Source of the DNA: Xestospongia bergquistia
Taxonomy: Eukaryota > Porifera > Demospongiae > Haplosclerida > Petrosiidae
DNA: 64,000 bases
NCBI GenBank assembly: GCA_963965975.1
Contig: OZ014414.1
Span: 4,811,501 to 4,875,500 of the forward strand
Reading direction: 5' to 3'
Under the pieces are notes generated by a model. The model had not been told where the DNA came from. It saw nothing but the letters and a program-made list of their open reading frames with translations, and did no database searches. Every line of letters starts with the position of its first letter. Position 1 is the stretch's first letter. The translations under genes were made by a program, and so were the position numbers. This document shows, one piece after another, positions 38,901 through 63,185 of this stretch.

Positions 38901-39568
38901 GTATCTAATAGAAGTATTGTGTAATGTGGCATTAGCATTTACTGATTTGTCAGAAAAATTAAATTGTAAGCTATATTATTGCAGCAGACAACTCTAACTA
39001 TAACAAGGTTGATTTTCACATGCAGTGAATCTGAGAGCATCATAAGATATTTGAAATGTCATAACAAGGAGTAACACTAGGTAAATATGTGCATAAAAAG
39101 TTCAAGCTATCTCTTTAACCAGGAGATTCAATAAGCTCAAACTATTTCTAGGTTCAATGCAATCACTAACAATTATACTCTCTAATTCTTTCAAAAGTTT
39201 ATGAGCAAATTTGACTGTAATTATTTGTTGTGAGCATCTATCATGATTTCATTATAGGTTTCTGTGATGCCTGTATTACCTTCACTTGTAGCATCTGTCT
39301 CTCTATAAAGTCAGCTAAACAATCCCAGATAGCCAAAACATCTAGATCAGAATATCCAACATAGTAAGACACGATATAATAGCTTACGAAACACTAAATA
39401 TGTATATATTTTATGATCACTATCACTTAACTTACCATCTTCTGATATTTGGGGAATTAGAGAGTATTTGCTCCTTTTAGCCTCGCAGACTAAGGATACA
39501 ATTGTTTCTGTCATTGTGGTGGAAATGACACCAGAGAGAGAAGACCTTTCCCTATCTTTTTGTCGCAC
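29546..39568 (-). CDS. CCDC81: CCDC81 orthologue (HU-like/coiled-coil centriolar protein), 14 exons
   Basis: Exons were joined by GT-AG sites and phase: 39568-39436, 39341-39280, 38670-38514, 37700-37450, 36844-36762, 35939-35797, 35460-35389, 35195-34948, 33722-33648, 33333-33292, 33179-33010, 32102-32024, 31427-31204 and 29804-29546. From the ATG at 39514 they sum to 1944 nt, 647 residues plus stop, with every phase agreeing; the ATG at 39568 adds 18 residues in frame. The length is close to that of vertebrate CCDC81 (about 650). The N-terminus has two HU/IHF-like domains (about residues 1-95 and 104-183), the middle is Ser/Thr-rich, and the C-terminal half is charged coiled coil. The family is linked to centriolar satellites and cilia, so that role is inferred here. 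Confidence 0.9.
31663..31856 (-). CDS. Possible alternative terminal exon of CCDC81
   Basis: After an acceptor (CATATAG on the sense strand) a frame in phase with exon 12 runs from about 31856 to a TGA at 31663-31665. It begins ILLRCELHQLLHDKRHKQR, which is charged and helical like the neighbouring coiled coil. It is not needed to join exon 12 to exon 13, which already agree in phase, and no donor fits exon 13. It could be an alternative last exon or chance. Confidence 0.35.
34078..34849. mobile_element. MITE, 772 bp, with 27-bp terminal inverted repeats
   Basis: A 27-bp sequence containing ACTATGTCCAAGTTGAGAAG (34078-34104) is repeated exactly in inverted form at 34823-34849. Both ends read TATACTATG outward-in, which allows a TA target duplication as in Tc1/mariner-type elements. 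No transposase ORF is present, so it is non-autonomous. It lies inside CCDC81 intron 8. A truncated relative starts at 58314. Confidence 0.87.
34773..34797. repeat. 10-bp perfect hairpin within the MITE
   Basis: GTTTTATGTC and its exact complement GACATAAAAC flank a 5-base AATAG loop. Confidence 0.8.
36762..39568 (-). CDS. CCDC81: CCDC81 exons 1-5: tandem HU-like domains
   Basis: Exons 1 and 2 encode the start of HU domain 1, including VLAIWDCLADFIERQM. Exon 3 (38670-38514) supplies the GFGTF turn and the IEFSGNKVITVQRPVFVM strands. Exon 4 (37700-37450) is HU domain 2, with VVSLNYTMLSNG, the FPKIGRLL turn and ARMKFFKEFV. The glycine-rich turn between strands recurs in both, as expected of a duplicated bacterial HU-type fold in this family. 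Exon 5 starts the low-complexity linker. Whether these domains bind DNA or protein cannot be read from the sequence. Confidence 0.88.
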
Positions 39569-39629
39569 TAGCTAGCGGAAAGAGTTACTACTTGTATCCA
39601 TGGTGATTATTGCAATAGCAGATATTGAA

Positions 39630-39643
39630 TGACGTCACTTCCG
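39630..39643. promoter_or_regulatory. CRE and ETS sites in a divergent promoter
   Basis: TGACGTCA (39630-39637) is the consensus CREB/ATF site, and ACTTCCG (37-43 of the same block) is the core of an ETS site overlapping it by one base. The pair sits 62 bp upstream of the outer CCDC81 ATG and 70 bp upstream of a plus-strand ATG, as expected of a TATA-less bidirectional promoter. The assignment rests on motif and position only. Confidence 0.6.
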
Positions 39644-39699
39644 TGAGCCTAGCTTATGCTGAAGGCTGAAGTTACGAAGACGTTTTCCCAGTTTAAATA

Positions 39700-39861
39700 A
39701 TGATGGAGGGTATAAAAAAGAATTGTCTTTCAAAATATTCCTTCACCTTTAGAGGGTTATTCTGTGAGCTACCTTGAAGAAGTTATTTGCAAGCAAAAGT
39801 CTACATCAGACCATGTCAATATGACTTGTCACTTCATCCGCAACCATCAGAACCTGACCAG
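39700..39861 (+). CDS. First exons of a divergent unidentified gene
   Basis: ATGATGGAGG (39700-39709) is followed by a 43-bp intron (GTATAA ... CTTTAG) and an exon at 39753-39861 ending in an AG|GTAGAC donor. The spliced reading starts MMEEGYSVSYLEEVICKQKS and continues with VNMTCHFIRNHQNLT. It faces away from CCDC81 across the CRE/ETS promoter. Later exons are uncertain: candidates are 40724-40733 with 40767 onward (33-bp intron between), or a direct join to 41247-41373, both in phase. I do not recognise the protein. Confidence 0.5.
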
Positions 39862-40208
39862 GTAGACTTAAAAAGTACATTAGGTGTAATGTAAATAAAT
39901 ACCTACAAACTAATACCATTTAATACAAAATACTGTATTTCCTGGTTGTTAAGCTGTATTTCTATAATATAATAATATGCATCATCTAGATTATTGTAAT
40001 TAAGAGGGTGTCAGTGTTATGAATAATCTATTCCTATCCCTGTTGGCTAAAAGCTACAATGTAACTTTTAAATTCACAAAAGGGTTAATTATTTATTATG
40101 GGTTTAATAAAAAGGTTTTGATCAACACCAATGTATGTTACTAACAAGAAGTATAGACTTATAACCATATGCACATAACAACCAGTAAATATAATATGTG
40201 CATTTAAA

Positions 40209-40472
40209 CAGGGTTTCATTTAGGGGGCATTTGCCCCCCCTTGGACATTAGTTAGCCATTTTTTTTCAAGGGGTAATTGGATGTAATGAATGTAATGGTC
40301 TGAAAATGTGCCAGAAGTGATCTCAGAGGGTCTTAAATTCAAAGATTTCCTGGAGCACATGCCTCCAGACTCCCCTAGAGGGCACGCTGTCGCACGCAGT
40401 CCCTTCACCCCCATAAATTTTCTCTAAGTATTATTTTGTCTCCCCTTGTCCATTTTTCTAAATGGAACCCTG
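40209..40472. mobile_element. hAT-like MITE, 264 bp
   Basis: The ends are CAGGGTTTCATTTAG and, inverted, CTAAATGGAACCCTG: imperfect terminal repeats with the CAGGG start common in hAT elements. The flanking octamers CATTTAAA and CTTTTAAG match at six of eight positions, compatible with a decayed 8-bp target duplication. There is no coding capacity. It may lie in an intron of the plus-strand gene. Confidence 0.65.
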
Positions 40473-40723
40473 CTTTTAAGTGTGACATTTTCTAAGAGTG
40501 ACAACTATAATATTTATTTTATGTATTAGGATATATTGTGTTTCCATTAGCATTACTCCCATAACACATCAGAACAAGCAACATACATATTCTTTAAGGA
40601 ATTACTTCTAGGGATGGAGATTTAGGAACATGTATGATATATTTTTTTTTATACTATAACCAGTACCTTTACAATACTAAGAAATTAATACCATCATAAT
40701 CATCATTTACTTTCGATTATTAG

Positions 40724-40830
40724 GGATGACAAAGTGAGCCTAAGAGAATGCCTTGTTTTCTTCTAGGAGTTGAGTGAATTCCTCTTATTGGATTTGTCTT
40801 ATCATTCACTCAGCATCTATTAATATATAT
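40724..40830 (+). CDS. Candidate internal exon or exons of the divergent gene
   Basis: An acceptor (CGATTATTAG) at 40723 continues the phase of the exon ending at 39861. The frame either stops at TAG 40764-40766 or, through a GTGAGC donor at 40734 and the strong acceptor CTTGTTTTCTTCTAG, enters 40767 onward, which encodes ELSEFLLLDLSYHS, leucine-rich-repeat-like. The 33-bp intron needed is unusually short, so both readings stay open. Confidence 0.3.
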
Positions 40831-41246
40831 TACATTGTATCAACATGTATTTTAGTAATAACTCTTGTCTACAATGTGTACAATAATTACAAACTATTTA
40901 AACAATTGGAAAAGATTCTATATTTTTATTTAATCATGGATGGTTTGTACTACTGTAACTTTATTACAACATATTCTTCACCCCTGTGATCATACGTAGT
41001 GTTATCACTTATTCATTGATCTGGTAGTTATTTATGATAATAATTTCCTTTGTCACTTATGATTATAATCTTTAAGTCATAATATCAAACTATCATTTCT
41101 TTTTAGACAAATTATATTAAGTTATATTTTTGTAATATGATTACATAACAGTGATTGGTTCTTCACATTAACTTATTAATTGTGTTGATTTAGTTTTGTA
41201 TAAACAAATTCTATATCATTGGTTAGTTCCTTGGTATTATTCACAG

Positions 41247-41373
41247 TGGACTGAAGCTCATTGTACTCTGCCAACAGTTGGGAACATCTGAGATGTTACC
41301 TTGCTCAATTTTTGATGATTCTGTTGACAAAGGACCATATCAATTAACACTGAAACATTTTGCAGATTCCTAA
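41247..41373 (+). CDS. Candidate terminal exon of the divergent gene
   Basis: After the acceptor ATTATTCACAG the frame GLKLIVLCQQLGTSEM runs to a TAA at 41371-41373 and contains KGPYQLTLKHFADS. The phase (one base completing a codon) fits the donor at 39861 directly. The composition looks protein-like, with no homology I can name. Confidence 0.35.
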
Positions 41374-41657
41374 ATTTGAATGTAATTAGTTTAGTATTTG
41401 TACACATTACACAGACACATGGATTAACACATCTTTGGCTTTCTCTAACATTGTTGCTGTGCCTTAATTCCCTTCATTTAATAATATACAAACATTGTTA
41501 CGGTTTATTTGTGAGTTCATACTGTATGAAGACAATCAAACTATTTCATCATCTAATTCCTACACTAGTAACTATTTCTCTCAGTGACTGATATGTCTTG
41601 CAGGTATACAGGTAGTTAACACTTGTAACCATTAACATGTACAGGTCTTACTTACCA

Positions 41658-41905
41658 AGTATTGGGTACTTCCACTTTAACTATGCGTGATTTCGCAGAG
41701 TGGTTTAAATTATGATCATTGATATAATGGATTAGTCACTACACACTTGTAGTCTCCAGTATGTGATGTATTAATATCACTGATCTTAAGAACAGAGTCA
41801 GTTTGATGAAGTAATGGTGTGTCATTCCAATATCACTGGTATCGAGGAGATTATGGGACACAGTCCTGTATACCTTAGCACTAACACATCTCCACACTGT
41901 AGTGA
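41658..41905 (-). pseudogene. Immunoglobulin-like domain remnant
   Basis: On the minus strand one frame shows SLQCGDVLVL, PIISSIPVILEW, and a shifted frame shows NDTPLLHQTDSVLKISDI followed by HTGDYKCVVTN. The D-X-G-X-Y-X-C motif and the upstream Cys and Trp are those of an I-set or V-set Ig fold. A short stretch VKVEVPNT, with acceptor and donor, follows at 41683-41658. The two halves are in different frames near 41816, so this is a decayed exon or contains a sequence error. Confidence 0.5.
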
Positions 41906-41980
41906 CTGCGAGAGGGATATAAACTCACTCGTTTGCACGAATAAATAATTGGTACATTTAATGGTTTTCAATAAAGGTAT

Positions 41981-42142
41981 TTAAGTTAGCCCATGTTCTC
42001 TAAGGTCACACAACAGCTTGAAAGAATGACTGCCAGTTGTAGTATTGCCGTCCTCTGTGTAAATCTTCTGAGGCAATTTGTCTATGAACAGACGCCAGAA
42101 CTCCTCACTTTCTACATTGGATATTTCATCATGTTTCCTTAC
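41981..42142 (-). CDS. Orphan exon, unidentified C-terminal segment
   Basis: An open minus-strand frame ends with TAA at 41981-41983 and includes EEFWRLFIDKLPQKIYTEDG, then GSHSFKLLCDLREHGLT. A possible acceptor (AATGTAG) lies at 42112. It sits just downstream of the ABCA stop codon, and no upstream exon was found for it. Composition and codon use look like real protein. I do not recognise the family. Confidence 0.35.
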   Translation of the reverse strand, partial: VRKHDEISNVESEEFWRLFIDKLPQKIYTEDGNTTTGSHSFKLLCDLREHGLT

Positions 42143-42394
42143 TCAGCAGCATAATTGGCTCCTCCCAAAAAGAGATTCTAAGACCCATGGATAAATGTGA
42201 ATGTTCAGATTCACAGTGGACCACACGACTAATTTACTGTTAAGTAATAATAACAATGACCACTAAATATTAATCATAAAATAGTAAAGTTGCCTGCACA
42301 CAACCAACTAAAAAATAGCAATAAAGCATCTAAACTATTAGTAACAGAAAACCAATCAATTTTTTTAGCAGGATTCAGTACTAAATAATGTACA

Positions 42395-58012
<15,618 letters not shown>

Positions 58013-58313
58013 GACTGGACTGACAAGTAAATACCGTATCGCAAAATTACGTTCTATTTTACCGTAGATTGTATAGACTATTATACTGATGTACGTCGTT
58101 ATGTTTTCTATACTTTCACACTCAATATTTACAATTTACATCCAGAAAATACATTTTATGTACTTAAGTTATCAAATTCCAGTATCTAATATTGCAATAA
58201 CATTATATATTATTCGAGTGAGTTCTTTACATGGTAATGACGACTACATGTTTGTTCTGTCAACATCGCTGTCTTTAATATGAACAATATTAATGCTACT
58301 ATTCTCTCTCTCT

Positions 58314-58435
58314 AAGTTGAGAAGAGCCTATTAACAATTTAGTGTGATGTGCACCGAATGTAGTGTGGGGAATTTCTCACTCTATATTGTACATGCTTTT
58401 TAATAATATTCATCATCATTCACGTACATGTTAAT
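58314..58435 (+). mobile_element. Truncated second copy of the 34078 MITE family
   Basis: AAGTTGAGAAGAGCC (58314-58328) equals the inner part of that element's terminal repeat. The following 110 bp align with it loosely, sharing GAATGTA, AATTTC, AATATTCAT and TTCACGT in the same order and spacing. The outermost TIR bases and the right end are missing. Confidence 0.65.
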
Positions 58436-58475
58436 AAAAATATTAATAATAACTGCAGTTATTATTAATATTTTT
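58436..58475. repeat. 40-bp perfect palindrome
   Basis: Half-site AAAAATATTAATAATAACTG is followed directly by its exact reverse complement with no loop. It borders the truncated MITE copy and is about 425 bp upstream of the ABCA start codon. Confidence 0.97.
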
Positions 58476-59495
58476 AAACTGCAGTTTTTTTAGGTTAAGT
58501 AAACTTAATAATAGAGGAATAAAATTGAAAATGAGAAGAGTCAGCCGGTGATCTTTTAGAAGTCAATGACAGTCACAGTCTGAATATTCTTGTCTATAGC
58601 GATGAGTCAAGACCTCAATCTCGGAGTTAGCATTTTAGAATTGTAGCTCCAATAAACTCAAAGAAAGTTGCTCTAAACTGTAACTAGTTGTCTGTGAGTC
58701 ATTGCTGGTACTTAAAATTAATACGTTTGATGCAATGATCTTTAAGATACAGGTTTATCGGTTAGGGGGTTTAGTTTAATCAGGCCTACACTTTGATTAT
58801 GTATAGGGGTGGTTGATCTCTAAGCTTGAAGCTTAGATAAATATTGTGAAAGTTCACACTATCCTACTACATCAATTGGGAGTGGTCAATCATGCAAAAA
58901 AATTCTGATTTTCTTAAAAATACTTTTTATTACTTTATCAGGCTTGTTCTTGTCGTGTCTAAACTCATCCAACTTCAATCAATACCATAAATAACAGCAA
59001 TCTTTGAAGTTCAAACTATTAAGCTTGTTTATAGCATTCATAGTCATTCACTTTTGTTCTGAAAATTATGCACAAATAGGGCAGACTGGGCAGTTGTATT
59101 GTTATCTATCCTAACACATCCGATAAATATGAATATGACTTCAACGGCTCACCAGTTTCACAGCCCCACAATGCCAGTAATCTTATAGTAAAAGCTACTA
59201 ATACAGCTTAACACGTTACTATGATTCATTGTGTTCACAGAAAAGGGCTTCTACAATCTTTACATGATTAGATTGTATTGTTATGCAATATTAATTAATC
59301 AGTTAATACAAGTGTTCAACTAGCAAGCTATAGAGTTGCTCACTCACTTAATTAACTTCAAGCACTAAAAACCTTGTGGGTGTCTGGGCACAAGGCTAAG
59401 TGCAAGCGAAGATATTACTCGGTTTTAGCTAATATCTATGGTGCAAGGCACACCCTTCAGTTGTTCATGCCCTTTCACTCTCCAGTGATGCTTCA

Positions 59496-59696
59496 ATGAT
59501 TTCACATATTTCCTATTGTGTTTGGATTCTTTTAGCACCTCTAAGTGTGGCCTACTACTACAGGAAGAACTTTTTTCCTGACATCTGGGAGAAACATCGC
59601 CAACTAGAAATAGAGAGTCATCAACAAGCCAGTCAGTTTAGGGAAATAATTAAAGAGGGAGTAAAGAAAGAGAAAGAACAGAAACAGAAAGGTTGA
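59496..59696 (+). CDS. Small single-span membrane protein, unidentified (66 aa)
   Basis: ORF MISHISYCVWILLAPLSVAY has one hydrophobic segment (residues 5-20), then YYRKNFFPDIWEKHRQ and a charged helical tail ending KEKEQKQKG. A short N-terminal span with a basic amphipathic tail resembles small mitochondrial or ER membrane proteins (SMIM or respiratory-assembly type), but no family is recognised. Acceptor-like CTCTCCAG at 59485 and TTCTTTTAG at 59536 leave open that it is the last exon of a longer gene. Confidence 0.5.
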   Translation: MISHISYCVWILLAPLSVAYYYRKNFFPDIWEKHRQLEIESHQQASQFREIIKEGVKKEKEQKQKG

Positions 59697-59699
59697 AGA

Positions 59700-60150
59700 A
59701 CAAGAAGTAATTTACATTGTTATTTATTATTATTATTATTAAGGATACAAGAAAGCCACGCTCACCCTTGCTGCTAGTGGGTGTGGTTTTAATAGCCTTG
59801 AAATTTCTCGCAACAAGTTGTCATGTCAATTACAATCTTCAATGAAGTCATCATTTTTACCTAAAGCAACATTAACCAACAATTTAAGTAACATATGTAC
59901 AGAATTAAATGAATCTGTTGACCATACAGTATATGATAACAGTGTCATGCCACTTCGTCTAATCCCATTTTGTCTAACAAAATCGACTTTTGTCCCATTT
60001 AGTCTAATAGTGTAAAAGGTCTAAGATAAGTGGATTAAGGCCAGTAAAGGTGATGGAATTCTAATTCCAAAGAACTAATAGTGTAAAGGCTTTGATGTCT
60101 TGAAAGGTAGAGTACTTAAGAGGAGCCATTTCATACATACAACATATCAA
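59700..60150. other. Non-coding stretch with short GTCTAAT-type repeats
   Basis: No gene is supported. Near 59950-60010 the words GTCTAAT, CCCATTTTGTCTAA and CCCATTTAGTCTAATAG recur three times in slightly different forms, a small degenerate tandem or dispersed repeat. Confidence 0.5.
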
Positions 60151-60154
60151 ATCA

Positions 60155-60366
60155 ATGGAGTTTGTTACAACAAAAAAAGGAGCTAGATCTCTTACACACC
60201 AGGGTTATAAGTAGACACTCAATCTAAGAACCCCAGTTTTAGGAGTGGACTACAAGAACACAAGCTTTGACAGAAGGCTGTTTAATGCAACTGGCTGCAA
60301 GAGGGCTTTCAAGAAGAAGAAGAAGAAGAAAGTACAGAAATCAGAAGAACAAACTGAAAACTATTA
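60155..60366 (+). pseudogene. FLYWCH-like zinc-finger remnant
   Basis: From ATG 60155 the frame reads MEFVTTKKGARSLTHQGYK, then an in-frame TAG (60212-60214), then TLNLRTPVLG and LFNATGCKRAF followed by a lysine run, ending TAA 60364-60366. The K-G-X-X-X-L-X-X-X-G-Y pattern and the later G-C-K-R spacing resemble FLYWCH domains, but the YWXC core is not intact. The lysine run is an (AGA)n microsatellite at about 60310-60336. A spliced reading that removes the TAG is possible; a decayed transposon-linked domain is likelier. Confidence 0.4.
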
Positions 60367-60470
60367 AGGAAAGCATGAAGCAGGACATTATATATTACAA
60401 AGAACTTCTTAGGGCATATAGCCATTGGGTATCTTTGAATTACTGTCATTTAAATCAATTTAGTTTTTAG

Positions 60471-60848
60471 ACGAAATGGCTATAAACCATGATAACTATG
60501 ACTCTGTAGTGTCAATAGTTGGGACAGAGTCAAGTTACCAAGAAGTTAAAGGTGATGAACCTGACGATTTTAAAGTCTCAACAAGGAAACTTCATCAAAG
60601 ATCTAGTAAATGTCATTAAGTCATATTACTACTGAAATTCCGTTCATCAGTCTCTATTATATTCTATACCAATGCTTACTAATATTTGATATGTTTAATA
60701 ACAGTAAACTGATCTATTTACATATATATATGTATGTATTCATTTCTTTCTATGTTTAGTCCATCTATCACTATTTCATTTGTGTATATGTCCATTATAG
60801 ATCCTTCCATCCAATTGAACAAGAACAGCTACAATTAGCACTTGCCCT
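60471..60848 (+). CDS. Possible exons of an unidentified plus-strand gene
   Basis: After the acceptor TAGTTTTTAG a frame from ATG 60476 encodes MAINHDNYDSVVSIVG and runs to TAA 60617-60619. A further acceptor/donor-bounded piece (60801-60848) reads HPIEQEQLQLALAL, which resembles a ubiquitin-interacting motif. The phases of the two pieces do not agree under the only donor seen (60606), so their joining is not supported. Confidence 0.25.
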
Positions 60849-60970
60849 GTAAGCACCATTAAATGAGGACAGACACCTCCTCCCTCCTCAGCAAAAAATA
60901 AAAAATGGATGTCAGAAACGTTCACATGACACTGAGTTACCACTGATATTGACTTAATCACCTGAAGTCA

Positions 60971-61548
60971 AACGTCGTATATTAAGTCATGAAGATGAAA
61001 ATGGGTATATTCCCTGTACCCCACTGTTTGGAGTGAGTGCATTAACTGGAGTAGCATGCACTACTAATGGAAGAAATGACAGGGACAATCCTTTAGTGTA
61101 CATTAGTAGAAGTAATGAAATGGACAATCAGTTAGTTTCTAATGCCTTTACTGAGGATTGTACTGTTACCCCAGTAGTAGTATCATGTCATGTGACTTGT
61201 CCCCCTCCAGTTCATCAGTATAATACTTCTGAGTCATCTATGTTATACATCTCTAGACTATCTACTGGTGGTAATACTACTACTACAAAGACTGTTACAT
61301 CAAGTTCACCCGATGCTAATGTCTCTTGTTCTCCCATTACCTCTATATCTGATACCTTAGTAGCATCTAATTCTATTGGTACAGTTTGTATTTCGTCTAC
61401 TTCTCCTGTATTATCATTTACTGACTATATGACAATGTGGCAGTTAAGTACTGCATATAAAGGAAGAGTGGTAGAGTCTGTGGATGAGTTTTATGTCCCT
61501 GCTCTGCTTGATCACTTACCACCTAGTAAGGCCTGTGGTTTGTATTAA
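60971..61548 (+). CDS. Ser/Thr-rich terminal exon, unidentified
   Basis: A frame open from about 60971 (no Met needed) to TAA 61546-61548 gives about 190 residues. It begins RRILSHEDENGYIPCTPLFG, has a long Ser/Thr/Val-rich centre without predicted membrane span, and ends FTDYMTMWQLSTAYKGRVVE and a short conserved-looking tail. The DENGYIPCTPL start is faintly ankyrin-like. Its length without a stop in AT-rich DNA argues for real coding. Upstream exons are not resolved. Confidence 0.5.
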
Positions 61549-61878
61549 TACATCATTATATTAGAATGTATTAGCCCTAGCAAAACTGAACAATGTTTTT
61601 TGCTTTTTTGTGTGCAAAAATTGCAATTAAATTTGCTGTTTTGAATTAATCACCACAAAATATTATAAATGGCACAAATTGCCAAAAAATAACTAATTGC
61701 AATTAATTACACTTTTTTGCAATTTTTGCTAAAGTAGTTTGTACATACTTTAGTAAACTTATGTTTGACATTTTTATTTATATTATATTTCATATTATAG
61801 AAAAACTTTATAACATGAACATCTAGTCATGAGTGAGATTATTTGGAAATGTCACAATGTACATTTTAGTGCCAACAT
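61549..61878. other. Non-coding, inverted-repeat-rich stretch
   Basis: Copies of GCAAAAATTGCAATT and the inverted TTGCAATTTTTGC at about 61613-61730 suggest an old MITE-like insertion; ends could not be fixed. Confidence 0.4.
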
Positions 61879-62530
61879 TCATAAAAACAATATTTTAGCA
61901 ACATCTTTAACAGGTACAAAACTAATAACTTCTTCAGAAGATACAGGTAATATTCTGGAACAGTGGAGACGATCAAGAGAATCATTTGAGAGGTTAAAGT
62001 AATTGGATACACCAAAAACAGGATGTAGCTCCTTTATGATAACAAATGTGACTGTTGAAACATGAACATAGTACAAAATTTTCCCAATTTTTGTGGTATC
62101 ACTGTCAACATATTCAACAGTATAACTATTTTGGATGCTAACCCTGAAATACTCTGCAGAAAAGAACACATTATTCTCCATCATTATACGGAAGAATTTC
62201 ATAACTTCTTGCTTGCTTTTGATGGGTTGCAGACACAAAGCTAGTAATTTAGCATTCAGAAGTGTATAATGAGAAGTTCGTAATATAACATTTGTAACTC
62301 CACCAAGAACATAACAGTATTGTTGACCTGGTAGTTGATGACAACCTAATCTGAAAGATTATTGCTTTTACTCATTATAATACATATATCGTACATACCT
62401 TTTGTTTCCAGTTAATGTCTCTAACTTTAATTGGACACAGTCTTTAGTATAAATGCTCCATAAAGAAACAGCAGCTGGAATAACTTGAAGCATCATGTGA
62501 CTAAATGCTAGCTAATGTTATAAAATTATG
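61879..62530 (-). CDS. Unidentified two-exon segment (C-terminal)
   Basis: Exon candidates run from about 62520 to 62399 (including HMMLQVIPAAVSLWSIYTKD, donor AG|GTATGT) and from about 62350 (acceptor TCTTTCAG) to TGA at 61879-61881. They join in phase across R/L. The second reads LGCHQLPGQQYCYVLGGV and later GKILYYVHVSTVTFVIIKEL, ending SFVPVKDVAKILFL. That tail resembles the C-terminal region of animal transposon-derived DUF4218-type proteins, but this is from memory of the pattern only. It lies just downstream of the ankyrin pieces and may belong with them. Confidence 0.4.
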
Positions 62531-62568
62531 AGATTATACTTTAAGATTGCTGTTACTAACTTGTTCAT

Positions 62569-62985
62569 TCATTTAGCGTGTGTCATGAAAAAGAATTTTA
62601 AGATTATTATGTCACGATGATCATGTAACTTGATAAAGTCTATAACATAAGAAGGTAGTCCTTGATAAGGTATGCAGTATTTCACTACAGCATTAACTCC
62701 TATATAATAGAGAGATAAAGGATGGTGTAGAGAACATGAAACTTCGTATGATGGAAGCTTTGATTTAATTATGTCACTGAACAATATCAGGCCTTTTTTT
62801 TACTTTTAGTTGTCTTTACATGAGCACCATATTCCAATAATATCCTTATAACTTCCTCTATTCTTTCAACTTTGTATGCATTAACTGCCTTTTTAAGAGC
62901 AACTTGAAGTAAAGTTCTTCCATCCCATCCAACATCATTTATTACAGCATCACCTCCTACATCAAGGAGAAGACACAGTAGTGAA
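62569..62985 (-). pseudogene. Ankyrin-repeat gene fragment with frameshift
   Basis: The minus strand from 62985 encodes LLLDVGGDAVINDVGWDGRT, then LLQVALKKAV and EEVIRILLEYGAHVKTTK. The spacing of DGRTLLQVAL and IRILLEYGAHV is that of one full ankyrin repeat with neighbours. At an A8 run (62794-62801, T8 on the plus strand) the frame meets TGA, while the next frame continues as LFSDIIKSKLPSYEV and LPSYVIDFIKLHD to 62569. A one-base indel, real or a sequencing error, splits it. Ankyrin repeats serve protein binding; the partner is unknown. Confidence 0.6.
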
Positions 62986-63001
62986 GGTTATCATTAAATG
63001 A

Positions 63002-63185
63002 AATCAGAGTTAGACAAAAATAATTCTGATCCTTCTGGATAATAAAGAAAACTTAAAACAAAATCTTTAGCTAAAGAGATTAACTCAAAAGAATAAGATG
63101 AATTGGTAGATCCACAGCTCTTTATCCACATGGAAAACAATAGTAATACTTGACGTTTGGCATCTGGTACATTGGGTCATCACTA
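63002..63185 (-). CDS. Possible upstream exon of the ankyrin gene
   Basis: An open minus-strand stretch reads PDAKRQVLLLFSMWIKSCGS, then ELISLAKDFVLSFLYYPEGS, ending at a TAA near 63002. It is helical and protein-like, but blocked by TGA codons just upstream, and no clean acceptor or donor was found. Confidence 0.3.

Larger units (their letters stand above)
58013..59495. other. Upstream region between ABCA and the next ORF
   Basis: No exon is supported here. The stretch holds the truncated MITE copy (58314-58435) and a perfect palindrome (58436-58475), and must include the ABCA promoter. No TATA box or strong activator motif was recognised near the ABCA ATG. Confidence 0.6.

Noticed and set aside
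40774..40989. 71-residue plus-strand ORF rich in Ile and Tyr
   Set aside because: Composition follows AT-rich DNA. Only its first part overlaps a possible exon in another reading.
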